Shown: piece after piece, positions 34,205 through 41,563 of the stretch
How the letters are laid out: every line of letters starts with the position of its first letter
Position numbering within the stretch: position 1 is the stretch's first letter
DNA from: Sphingobium soli
Lineage (GTDB): Bacteria; Pseudomonadota; Alphaproteobacteria; Sphingomonadales; Sphingomonadaceae
Reading direction: 5' to 3'
DNA: 64,000 nt
Assembly (NCBI RefSeq): GCF_020782245.1
Contig: NZ_JAJGNP010000003.1
Location: forward strand, 62,001-126,000
Made by a program: the position numbers and the translations under genes
The notes under the pieces: generated by a model
Databases searched by the model: none
Seen by the model: the letters and a program-made list of their open reading frames with translations, nothing else
What the model was told of the DNA's origin: nothing

Positions 34205-36469
34205 ATGATGTCCGACCGATCCAATGTGGAATTTTCCGAACGCGAGGCGCTGTTCTTCCACGCAACCGGGCGGCCTGGAAAGATCGAGATCATCGCGTCC
34301 AAGCCAATGGCGACGCAACGCGACCTGTCCCTTGCTTATTCCCCCGGTGTCGCCGTTCCGGTCCGCGCCATCGCGGCCGACCCCGCAACCGCCTACGATT
34401 ATACCGCCAAGGGCAATTTGGTTGCAGTCATCTCCAATGGCACCGCAATTCTTGGCCTTGGCAATCTGGGGGCGCTCGCCTCCAAGCCGGTGATGGAAGG
34501 CAAGGCGGTGCTGTTCAAGCGCTTTGCCGATGTCGATTCGATCGACATCGAACTGAAGACCGAGGATGTCGACCGCTTCATCGATGCGGTCGAGCTGATG
34601 GAGCCGAGCTTTGGCGGCATCAACCTGGAGGATATCAAGGCGCCCGAATGCTTCGTTATAGAAACGACGCTGAAGGAGCGGATGAATATTCCCGTCTTCC
34701 ACGACGACCAGCATGGCACCGCGATCATCGCCGCTGCGGGCGTACTCAATGCCGCACTCCTAACGGGCCGCGACATGAAGACCATGAAGGTGGTGGTGAA
34801 TGGAGCCGGGGCCGCATCGATCAGCTGCACCGAACTCATAAAGGCGCTGGGCGTGCCGCACGACAATGTCATCATGTGCGACAGCAAGGGCGTGATCTAC
34901 CAGGGCCGCAGCGAAGGCATGAACCAGTGGAAATCGGCCCATGCGGTCAGGACCGACGCACGCACGCTGGCCGAAGCCGTGAAGGGCGCGGATGTGTTCC
35001 TGGGCCTTTCGGTTGCCGGCGCGATGAGTCCGGAAATGGTAGCGTCCATGGCGGACAAGCCGATCATCTTCGCCATGGCCAATCCCGACCCCGAAATCCT
35101 GCCTCCCGATGCCAAGGCGGTGCGGCCGGATGCGATTGTCGCGACCGGGCGGTCCGATTTCCCCAATCAGGTCAACAATGTCCTGGGTTTCCCCTTCATC
35201 TTTCGCGGGGCGCTGGACGTGCGGGCTACCGGCATCAATGAGGCGATGAAGCTGGCGGCGGCCAAGGCGATCGCTGAACTGGCGCGCGAACGCGTGCCTG
35301 AGGAAGTGGCCAAGGCCTATGGCCGGTCGCACAGTTTCGGGCCCGATTATATCATTCCTGCCCCCTTCGATCCGCGTCTGATGGAAGTGGTGCCGGCCGC
35401 TGTCGCTCAAGCGGCGATGGAAACCGGCATGGCGCAGCGACCGATCGAGGATCTAGGCGCCTATCGCCAGTCCCTAAAGGCGCGGCTCAATCCCACGACA
35501 TCGGTGCTGAACAGCGCCTATGAAATCGCCAAGGCCAATCCCAAACGCGTGGTCTTTGCCGAAGCGGAGGAGGAGGTGGTGCTGCGCGCCGCGATCCAGT
35601 TTCGCGAACTGGGCTATGGCGTCCCCGTCCTGGTCGGGCGCGGCGACGTGGTGGACAAGTTGCGCGCGCTGGGCGTGCGCGATCCCGAGAGCTTTGAACT
35701 GCATAACAGCGTCAATTCGCCATTGGTGCCCGATATGGTCGACATGCTCTATGCGCGGCTTCAGCGCCGGGGCTATCTGCGCCGCGACTGCGAGCGGATG
35801 GTGAACCGCGATCGCAATATCTTCGGCACCTTGCTGGTGAAGATGGGCGTTGCCGACGCGATGCTGACCGGCATGACCCGGCCCTATGCCCAGACCCTGC
35901 GGGAGGTAAAGCGGGTCATGGACCCGGCGGCCGGCCGCACGCCCTTTGGCATCCATGTCATGGTGGCGAAGGACAAGACGGTGTTTCTGGCCGACACGAC
36001 GGTGAACGAGCGACCGAGCGCGGCGGAACTGGCCGACATCGCCATGGGCACAGTCGCGGTTGCGCGCCGCATGGGCCATGATCCGCGCGTCGCTTTCCTG
36101 TCCTACGCCAATTTCGGAAACCCGCCCGGCAGCTTCCTCGACAATATTCGCGGCGCGGTGAAGCTGCTGGACGAACGAGCGGTCGATTTCGAATATGAGG
36201 GCGAAATGACGCCTGACGCGGCGCTCAATCCGGCGGTGATGAAAAATTATCCCTTCAGCCGGTTGTCGGGTCCCGCCAATGTCTTGGTCATGCCGGGCCT
36301 GCATTCCGCCAACATCTCGGCCAAGCTGCTGCGTGAACTGGGTGGCACCTCGATGATCGGCCCGCTGCTGGTGGGGATGGAAAAATCCGTCCAGATCGCG
36401 ACTATGTCCTCCAACGCGTCGGAATTGCTGACTTTGGCGGTGCTGGCGGCGGGCGGCGTGGCGCTCTGA
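34205..36469 (+). CDS. maeB: NADP-dependent malic enzyme with phosphotransacetylase-like domain
   Basis: Oxidative decarboxylation of malate to pyruvate, giving NADPH. The 754-aa chimeric MaeB type has an N-terminal malic domain (LAYSPGVAVPVRAIAADP, Tyr and Lys catalytic region, FHDDQHGTA), the NADP-binding domain VVNGAGAASISCTEL, and a phosphotransacetylase-like C-terminal domain (about 430-754) that in characterised relatives is regulatory, binding acetyl-CoA. Two adjacent ATGs (34205, 34208) are possible starts after GGGA. The reading frame is open far upstream, but only as the complement of mutS. Confidence 0.95.
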   Translation: MMSDRSNVEFSEREALFFHATGRPGKIEIIASKPMATQRDLSLAYSPGVAVPVRAIAADPATAYDYTAKGNLVAVISNGTAILGLGNLGALASKPVMEGKAVLFKRFADVDSIDIELKTEDVDRFIDAVELMEPSFGGINLEDIKAPECFVIETTLKERMNIPVFHDDQHGTAIIAAAGVLNAALLTGRDMKTMKVVVNGAGAASISCTELIKALGVPHDNVIMCDSKGVIYQGRSEGMNQWKSAHAVRTDARTLAEAVKGADVFLGLSVAGAMSPEMVASMADKPIIFAMANPDPEILPPDAKAVRPDAIVATGRSDFPNQVNNVLGFPFIFRGALDVRATGINEAMKLAAAKAIAELARERVPEEVAKAYGRSHSFGPDYIIPAPFDPRLMEVVPAAVAQAAMETGMAQRPIEDLGAYRQSLKARLNPTTSVLNSAYEIAKANPKRVVFAEAEEEVVLRAAIQFRELGYGVPVLVGRGDVVDKLRALGVRDPESFELHNSVNSPLVPDMVDMLYARLQRRGYLRRDCERMVNRDRNIFGTLLVKMGVADAMLTGMTRPYAQTLREVKRVMDPAAGRTPFGIHVMVAKDKTVFLADTTVNERPSAAELADIAMGTVAVARRMGHDPRVAFLSYANFGNPPGSFLDNIRGAVKLLDERAVDFEYEGEMTPDAALNPAVMKNYPFSRLSGPANVLVMPGLHSANISAKLLRELGGTSMIGPLLVGMEKSVQIATMSSNASELLTLAVLAAGGVAL

Positions 36470-36554
36470 CCGGCTCTCTGTCGCTTTTCGCTTGCGCCAG
36501 AGCGTCTCGACGCGACAGGGAAGGCGCGACAATAGCAATGGGGAGCGTGACGCC

Positions 36555-37049
36555 ATGGGCATGACCGGTTTTGACAGCGCGACCTTTCGTCGCGTGCTCG
36601 GCCATTACCCGACCGGTGTGTGCGTCGTGACCGCCGTCGAAGCGGATGGCGCGCCGGTGGGCATGGTGGTCGGTTCCTTCACCTCCGTCTCGCTCGATCC
36701 GCCCTTGGTCGCCTTTTTTCCGGCCAAGACGTCGAGCAGCTGGCCCCGCATTGAAAAGGTCGGCCGCTTTTGCGTCAATATCCTCGCCAGCGATCAGCTG
36801 CCGGTATGCCGTCAGATCGCCGCGCCCGGAGTCGATAAATTTGCCGGCATCGCCCATCGCGTATCGGCCCACGGCTCTCCGATCCTGGACGATGTCGTCG
36901 CCTGGATCGATTGCACGCTCGATGCGGTGCATGAAGCGGGCGATCACCACATCGTGCTGGGGCGCGTAGTCGCGCTGGAGGTGGAGCGGCCCGAGCGGCC
37001 CCTGCTCTTCTTCCAAGGCAGCTATGGCGAGTTCGCACTGCTCGATTGA
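36555..37049 (+). CDS. Flavin reductase family protein (FMN-binding split barrel)
   Basis: A 164-aa flavin:NAD(P)H reductase-like protein; relatives supply reduced FMN to two-component monooxygenases. Seen: FRRVLGHYPTGVCVVTAVEADGAPVGMVVGSFTSVSLDPPLVAFFP, then RFCVNILASDQ and the C-terminal GRVVALEVERPERPLLFFQGSYG. The frame opens at 36492, but the family N-terminus begins at the ATG at 36555. No partner oxygenase is adjacent, so the acceptor is unknown. Confidence 0.87.
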   Translation: MGMTGFDSATFRRVLGHYPTGVCVVTAVEADGAPVGMVVGSFTSVSLDPPLVAFFPAKTSSSWPRIEKVGRFCVNILASDQLPVCRQIAAPGVDKFAGIAHRVSAHGSPILDDVVAWIDCTLDAVHEAGDHHIVLGRVVALEVERPERPLLFFQGSYGEFALLD

Positions 37050-37163
37050 CAAAATCGGGCCTCCATATTGCGCAGCGGCGCGCATGCCGACATATCCCGG
37101 ACATAATACGGCTCCTTAACGCATTGCGCTTACAGGAGCAGGACACTCTGGCCGGATCACCGC

Positions 37164-38144
37164 ATGACCGCGTTGCTCATCACCGTCGATACCGAGCTGT
37201 CCGCCCTGTTGCAGCAACGCGGGCTGAGCCTCGACGAAAATCTGCGACGATCGATCCATGCCGAAACAGGTGGCCGGGCCTGTGGCATTGGCTGGCAGAT
37301 GGATGTGCTGGATCGCCATAAGCTGACAGGCGTGTTCTTCCTCGACCCGCTGCCTGCGCTGGTTCATGGCGCGGCCTTCCTTACGCCGATCGTCGGCGAG
37401 ATCGTCGGTCGCGGGCATGAGGTGCAACTGCATATCCACACCGAATGGCTCGCCTGGGCCAGGGACTCGCCTGTCGAAGGGCGTCAGGGGCGCAATATCG
37501 GCGATTTCTCGCTAGGCGATCAGGTAACGCTGCTCGGTTTGGCCAAAGACTATCTGGAGCAAGCCGGCGCGCCGCCGATCACGGCCTTTCGCGCCGGCAA
37601 TTTCGGGGCCAATGACGATACGCTGCGCGCACTGGCGGCTGTCGGCATCGACTGGGACAGCAGCGTCAACCCGGCCTATCTGGGCGGCGACTGCCGCATT
37701 TCGGCAGATCATGGACAGATTGGCGCAAAGCGTATCCATGGCGTGGCCGAATTGCCCGTGTCAGGCATTATCGACCGTCCCGGCGGATTTCGACCGGCGC
37801 AGATTTGCGCCATGTCGGCGGACGAGATGCGCGCCGGCCTGCGTCACGCCGTTCGCAACGGTCATGACGCCTTTGTCGTGGTGACCCATAGTTTCGAAAT
37901 GCTGTCGCGCGATCGCGCGCGGCCGAACGGGGCCGTGATCCGCCGGTTCGAACAGCTGTGCCGCGAAGCCGCTGGGTTGCCGGGGGTGCGCGGCATGGGC
38001 TTCCGCGATCTTTCACCGGCGCTGGCCGACGCGCCTGAACGTCCCCTGGATCGCGTGCCGCCCAGCCGGTGGCGCACCGGAATGCGCATGGCGGCGCAGG
38101 CACTGGCCACGTGGCGCTACGAGCATCGGCTTATCCCTGCGTGA
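37164..38144 (+). CDS. Polysaccharide deacetylase-like protein
   Basis: A 326-aa protein of the NodB/polysaccharide-deacetylase superfamily, WalW-like subgroup. The first motif is TVDTE (Asp9, Glu11) in place of the classical TFDDG, and the metal histidines are probably in GHEVQLHIHTEW (His85, His90, His92). FRAGNFGANDDTLRALAAVGIDWDSSV is the typical third motif, and FVVVTHSFEM the last. No signal peptide, so it acts in the cytoplasm or on lipid-linked intermediates. Its stop overlaps the GTG start of the ATP-grasp gene (GTGA). Confidence 0.8.
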   Translation: MTALLITVDTELSALLQQRGLSLDENLRRSIHAETGGRACGIGWQMDVLDRHKLTGVFFLDPLPALVHGAAFLTPIVGEIVGRGHEVQLHIHTEWLAWARDSPVEGRQGRNIGDFSLGDQVTLLGLAKDYLEQAGAPPITAFRAGNFGANDDTLRALAAVGIDWDSSVNPAYLGGDCRISADHGQIGAKRIHGVAELPVSGIIDRPGGFRPAQICAMSADEMRAGLRHAVRNGHDAFVVVTHSFEMLSRDRARPNGAVIRRFEQLCREAAGLPGVRGMGFRDLSPALADAPERPLDRVPPSRWRTGMRMAAQALATWRYEHRLIPA

Positions 38145-39352
38145 GCGCGCTGCCCGGCGTTCTCCTCCTTGGCATGGAAAATGCCATCGCCCTGACGATC
38201 ACGCGAGAGTTGGGGGAGCACGATGTTCCTGTGCATGGCGTCGCGCGTGATGCGTCCGCCATCGCTGTCGCCTCGCGTCATTGCCGGGGCTGGACCCGGC
38301 GCCCGGACGGGTTGATCGCATCCTGGCTGCCCGATCTTATCGCGCGGACAAGCGCGCGCGCCGTGTTGGCGATCGCTGAATCCGACCTGATGGAATTGGC
38401 GACGATGCCGCCGATGATCGGCGATTGTCATATTCTCGCGCCTCGGCTCGATCGCCTGGCGCGCGTGCTGGACAAGCGGCAGACGCTGGAGGCCGCAGCG
38501 GGGGCGGGCCTGCTTACGCCGCAGACATGGCAACCCGTGCCTGGTGAGGATTTCGCCGCGCGCCTTGCGGACATGCGCTATCCCCTCGTCGCCAAATGGG
38601 CGAACCCGCAGGCGATCTTGCCCGTGCTGGAGGCCGCGGGCCTGGAGTGGCGCAAGACGGATTATCTACATGGTCCCGAAGACCTCCGCGCCTTGCTGGA
38701 CCGGTTTGCGCCGATCGGCCGCTGGCCCCTGATCCAGCAATATTGCGCCGGTCATGGCCTGGGGCAGATGCTCTACATGCAGGGCGGCCGCGCCACGCTG
38801 CGCTTTCAGCATCGGCGGTTGCATGAATGGCCGCCCGAAGGTGGCGTATCGACGCTTTGCCGGGCAGAACCGATGGACCGCCATGACGCGCAAATGGCGC
38901 TGTCGGAAAAATTGCTGCGGGCCATTGGGTGGGAGGGTCAGGCAATGGTCGAATATCGTCATGATCCTGACAATGATCGATATTGGCTGATGGAGGTCAA
39001 TGGCCGCTTCTGGGGCAGCCAACCGCTTGCCTGGCATTGCAGCGCGCATTTCGCGTGGGAGGCCTATCGCCGTGTCGTCCTGGGGCAGACCGATCCGGCT
39101 CGGGCGCCCCGCGACGATCTGCGCGCGCGGTACATGGTGCCCGAAACCAAGCGGCTGGGGCGCATTCTGCTGCGGCCGCGCACGATCGACGATCCCTATT
39201 TCCGTCGGCGGCCGCTGGCGGAGCTGGCGGGCTATCTGATGGGATTTCTCGATCCGCGATCGCGTTATTATGTGTGGTCCTGGCACGACTTCCGGCCGTG
39301 GCTGCGCGACATGGCGCAGATCGTCAGGAAAGCCGTGCGCCGGGAAGGCTGA
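38141..39352 (+). CDS. ATP-grasp domain carboxylate-amine ligase-like protein
   Basis: A 403-aa ATP-grasp protein. Seen: N-terminal Rossmann-like half (PGVLLLGMENAIALTITRELGEHDVPVHGV), a lysine in the strand YPLVAKWANPQ, LIQQYCAGHGLGQMLYM, and the metal-binding end WLMEVNGRFWGSQPLA (Glu and Asn ligands). Such enzymes join a carboxylate to an amine. The GTG at 38141 is chosen because it overlaps the deacetylase stop by 4 bp; upstream Met codons lie deep inside that gene. Its place between a deacetylase and a phosphatase suggests surface-polysaccharide or lipid modification. Substrate unknown. Confidence 0.8.
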   Translation: MSALPGVLLLGMENAIALTITRELGEHDVPVHGVARDASAIAVASRHCRGWTRRPDGLIASWLPDLIARTSARAVLAIAESDLMELATMPPMIGDCHILAPRLDRLARVLDKRQTLEAAAGAGLLTPQTWQPVPGEDFAARLADMRYPLVAKWANPQAILPVLEAAGLEWRKTDYLHGPEDLRALLDRFAPIGRWPLIQQYCAGHGLGQMLYMQGGRATLRFQHRRLHEWPPEGGVSTLCRAEPMDRHDAQMALSEKLLRAIGWEGQAMVEYRHDPDNDRYWLMEVNGRFWGSQPLAWHCSAHFAWEAYRRVVLGQTDPARAPRDDLRARYMVPETKRLGRILLRPRTIDDPYFRRRPLAELAGYLMGFLDPRSRYYVWSWHDFRPWLRDMAQIVRKAVRREG

Positions 39353-39875
39353 CAGCGATCCGGGCGACCGCCCTTTCGATGCGGGTCAGGCACTGCACCA
39401 TATATTCCTCGTCCAGCCCATAAGGGTCGTGCAGATGCGGCGTCATCGGTCGGGTCCATCGGCCCAGCAATGTGCGCGGCACGTCGCGCAGGCGCGGATC
39501 TGCGGCCAACCGGGCCAGTTGCCGCACTTCCATCACCAGCAGCAGGTCGCCCGGCTGCGGCTGATAATCTGCAAGATCGGTGGCGCGATGGGCGTGGAGG
39601 TCGTGGCCAAGCGCGTGCGCGGCCGCGATTGCGGGCGGATGAGCGGGGCGACCGGGCGTGGTGGAAAGGCCCACGGATACCGCGCGCAGGCCGGCACGAC
39701 GCGCTACCGCCTCGGCAAAGGCGCTGCGGCAGATATTGCCCTGGCAGACGAAGACCAGTCGGCGCACGCAGGCGGGATCGAACGACCTGCCCGTGGACAG
39801 GCCCAGAAACATCTGTGGATAGGAGAGGGCAAGCCGCACCAGTCCGCGAAACGTGCCGAAGTGCCGGCGAATCAT
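39324..39875 (-). CDS. Low-molecular-weight protein-tyrosine phosphatase-like protein
   Basis: A 183-aa protein with the LMW-PTP phosphate loop VFVCQGNICRSAFAEA (Cys44, Arg50), near the middle of the N-terminal half rather than at residue 10, because an extra about 38-residue N-terminal segment precedes it. HDPYGLDEEY near the C-terminus supplies the general acid Asp-Pro. LMW-PTPs of this kind usually switch polysaccharide-export tyrosine kinases. The ATG at 39875 is used; a TTG at 39881 is also open. The 3' end overlaps the ATP-grasp gene by 29 bp on the other strand. Confidence 0.82.
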   Translation of the reverse strand: MIRRHFGTFRGLVRLALSYPQMFLGLSTGRSFDPACVRRLVFVCQGNICRSAFAEAVARRAGLRAVSVGLSTTPGRPAHPPAIAAAHALGHDLHAHRATDLADYQPQPGDLLLVMEVRQLARLAADPRLRDVPRTLLGRWTRPMTPHLHDPYGLDEEYMVQCLTRIERAVARIAVSLPGARLS

Positions 39876-40038
39876 CGGCAAGGGTGAAGGCGGGGGGGCA
39901 TCACTACGTTGATAGCCAAGCCATGGATGGGATCAACCAGGTTGGGGGCCGTTCGTGGTTCAGATTCACGCAATACCGCGTTGCGGAAACCCGTGCCGCG
40001 CATTGATCACCGGCGCGAATCGATCCACGGCCAAGCCG

Positions 40039-40758
40039 TCAGAATTTGAAGCTGGTGCCCAGATAGACGGCCTGACTGTCCTGCCGGTCGTCGGTCATGG
40101 GGGTCAAACGACCCACGACATTATTGTTGTAGCGCACGCCCGCCGTTACGTTAAGGTTACGGGTCAGCGAATAGGAGCTGGCGAGGTCCAGCGAATAATC
40201 CTTCTCAGCCGCCGGGTTGCGCGCGGCGCTCGGTTCGCGACGGCTTTCGATCAGTACCTTGGTGCTGAAACGGTCCTTCTTGCCATCATCGAGGGAGAAA
40301 TTCTTGGCATCAACCATCGTTTCGACCGGCACCGGGTCAAGCGCCTTGCGGCCCACCGATTCGGGCAGGGCGAATTTGCGCCAGTTATGCGCGCCGTTCA
40401 GGCTGAAGGCCATGGGCTTGATATCGACGGGCGTCTCGGTCTTGTCCGAGCCACCGCGATCGCTTGCGCGGACCATGATGGTGATTTCACGCTGGCCGCT
40501 CAGCGATCCGCTGGTGGGCGTGAAGCGGAAACCCTGCCGGCTGGCGGATGCTGCGATCTTGGCGTAAGCCGCAGCAAGCTGAGGATCCTTGGTGGTGGGG
40601 GTGAAGGAGGAAATGCTGCCGAGCGCACCCAGCGATACCGGCGCATCGGGGCGCAGCGGCGCCAGATCCGTCGCCGCGCCAATGGCGGGAGACAGCAGGA
40701 AGCCGGCAACGGCAATTGCCGATCCTGCTACCGCTAAATATCCCCTGTTCATGCGCAT
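40039..40758 (-). CDS. Hypothetical exported protein with beta-hairpin C-terminus
   Basis: A 239-aa protein without a family that I recognise. It has a signal peptide (AVAGSAIAVAGFLLSPAIGAA, residues about 9-29), a Thr/Ser-rich middle, and a C-terminal part with amphipathic strand pairs (DYSLDLASSYSLTRNLNV, TAGVRYNNNVVGRL, AVYLGTSFKF) ending in Phe. This is typical for an outer-membrane beta-barrel or an exported protein recognised by BAM, but the protein is too short for a large barrel. Residues 80-150 (FRFTPTSGSLSGQREITIMV) could be a soluble domain. Lone gene. Confidence 0.7.
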   Translation of the reverse strand: MRMNRGYLAVAGSAIAVAGFLLSPAIGAATDLAPLRPDAPVSLGALGSISSFTPTTKDPQLAAAYAKIAASASRQGFRFTPTSGSLSGQREITIMVRASDRGGSDKTETPVDIKPMAFSLNGAHNWRKFALPESVGRKALDPVPVETMVDAKNFSLDDGKKDRFSTKVLIESRREPSAARNPAAEKDYSLDLASSYSLTRNLNVTAGVRYNNNVVGRLTPMTDDRQDSQAVYLGTSFKF

Positions 40759-40812
40759 GACCCGAATCTCGTCCCCGCCAACTTGTATTTGTTAACGCAT
40801 TACACCGACAAA

Positions 40813-40844
40813 GCCGCCACTGGCTAGAGGCCCGGCGGCTTTTT
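40813..40844 (+). terminator. Orphan intrinsic terminator between divergent genes
   Basis: GCCGCC (40813-40818) pairs with GGCGGC (40834-40839) around a smaller GGC/GCC stem, followed by TTTTT on the plus strand. No plus-strand gene precedes it; see the finding. Confidence 0.6.
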
Positions 40845-40944
40845 ATCGAAGCTGTTGCTCCAAACCCACATGTTTGTCGAAGGTGCCGGCGGCGCAATAA
40901 TTTCGCGGTCAACGCCCGCGCGCGACGGACTGATCCAGCGCCCC

Positions 40945-40972
40945 TTGCCCAATGGCGCGCGGACACTATAGA
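40945..40972 (+). promoter_or_regulatory. Probable promoter of the DUF3576 gene
   Basis: TTGCCC (40945-40950), 16-bp spacer, TATAGA (40967-40972); predicted start near 40979, 34 nt before the ATG. Confidence 0.5.
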
Positions 40973-41012
40973 AGCGGGCTGATTTTCGTCTTTTCAAGCT
41001 AGGACATGCCTG

Positions 41013-41459
41013 ATGGCCCGTCGCCTTCCCGCCCCTGTTTCCGCCGGTCTGCTGCTGGCTGCGCTTCTGCCGCTCGCGGCGTGCGGCGGTGGTTCCAAGG
41101 ACCGGCCCAAGGCGGATCTCGCCGCCTCTCGCGTGACGACGATCGGCGTCAACGCCTATCTGTGGCGCGCGACGCTCGACACCTTGTCCTTCATGCCGCT
41201 GGCGCAAACCGACTCGAACGGCGGCGTGGTCGTCACCGACTGGTATATCGATCCCAATACGCCCGGCGAGCGAATGAAGCTGACCGTGTCGATCTTGGAT
41301 CAGGATCTGCGCGCCGATGCGGTGCGCGTCGCTGCCAGCCGCCAGGTCAGCCAGAATGGCGCCTGGGTCGATGCCCCGGTCAAGGCCGCCACGGTGCAGA
41401 AGCTGGAGGAGATCATCCTCACCAAGGCGCGCGACCTGCGCCGCATGGCGATCGGCTGA
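41013..41459 (+). CDS. DUF3576 domain-containing lipoprotein
   Basis: A 148-aa predicted lipoprotein: signal sequence SAGLLLAALLPLAAC with Cys24 in a good lipobox (PLAAC), followed by the DUF3576 core VTTIGVNAYLWRATLDTLSFMPLAQTDSNGGVVVTDWY and a basic C-terminal helix with KARDLRRMAIG. In alphaproteobacteria this family sits upstream of leuS, as here. Function unknown; an envelope role next to LptE is an inference from location. Confidence 0.88.
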   Translation: MARRLPAPVSAGLLLAALLPLAACGGGSKDRPKADLAASRVTTIGVNAYLWRATLDTLSFMPLAQTDSNGGVVVTDWYIDPNTPGERMKLTVSILDQDLRADAVRVAASRQVSQNGAWVDAPVKAATVQKLEEIILTKARDLRRMAIG

Positions 41460-41477
41460 CCCTACCCCAATTTCCAG

Positions 41478-41502
41478 GGGCCGCGCGGCGCGGCCCGTTT
41501 TT
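41478..41502 (+). terminator. Intrinsic terminator after the DUF3576 gene
   Basis: Eight-base-pair stem GGGCCGCG (41478-41485) with CGCGGCCC (41489-41496), loop CGG, followed by G and five T (41498-41502). Confidence 0.85.
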
Positions 41503-41509
41503 CAGCATC

Positions 41510-41541
41510 CGGGGCTGGGCTTCATCGCAGGCCCAGCCCCG
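41510..41541 (+). other. Second hairpin in the leuS leader
   Basis: Eleven-base-pair perfect stem (CGGGGCTGGGC with GCCCAGCCCCG) with a 10-nt loop, 22 bp before the leuS ATG and directly after the DUF3576 terminator. No T run. It may mark the 5' end of the leuS transcript or be a leader structure. Confidence 0.55.
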
Positions 41542-41563
41542 CGCGTATGTGTAAGGATTAGAG

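Noticed and set aside
39814-39822. DnaA-box-like TGTGGATAG in the phosphatase gene
   Set aside because: Single site with one mismatch inside a coding region, with no cluster around it.
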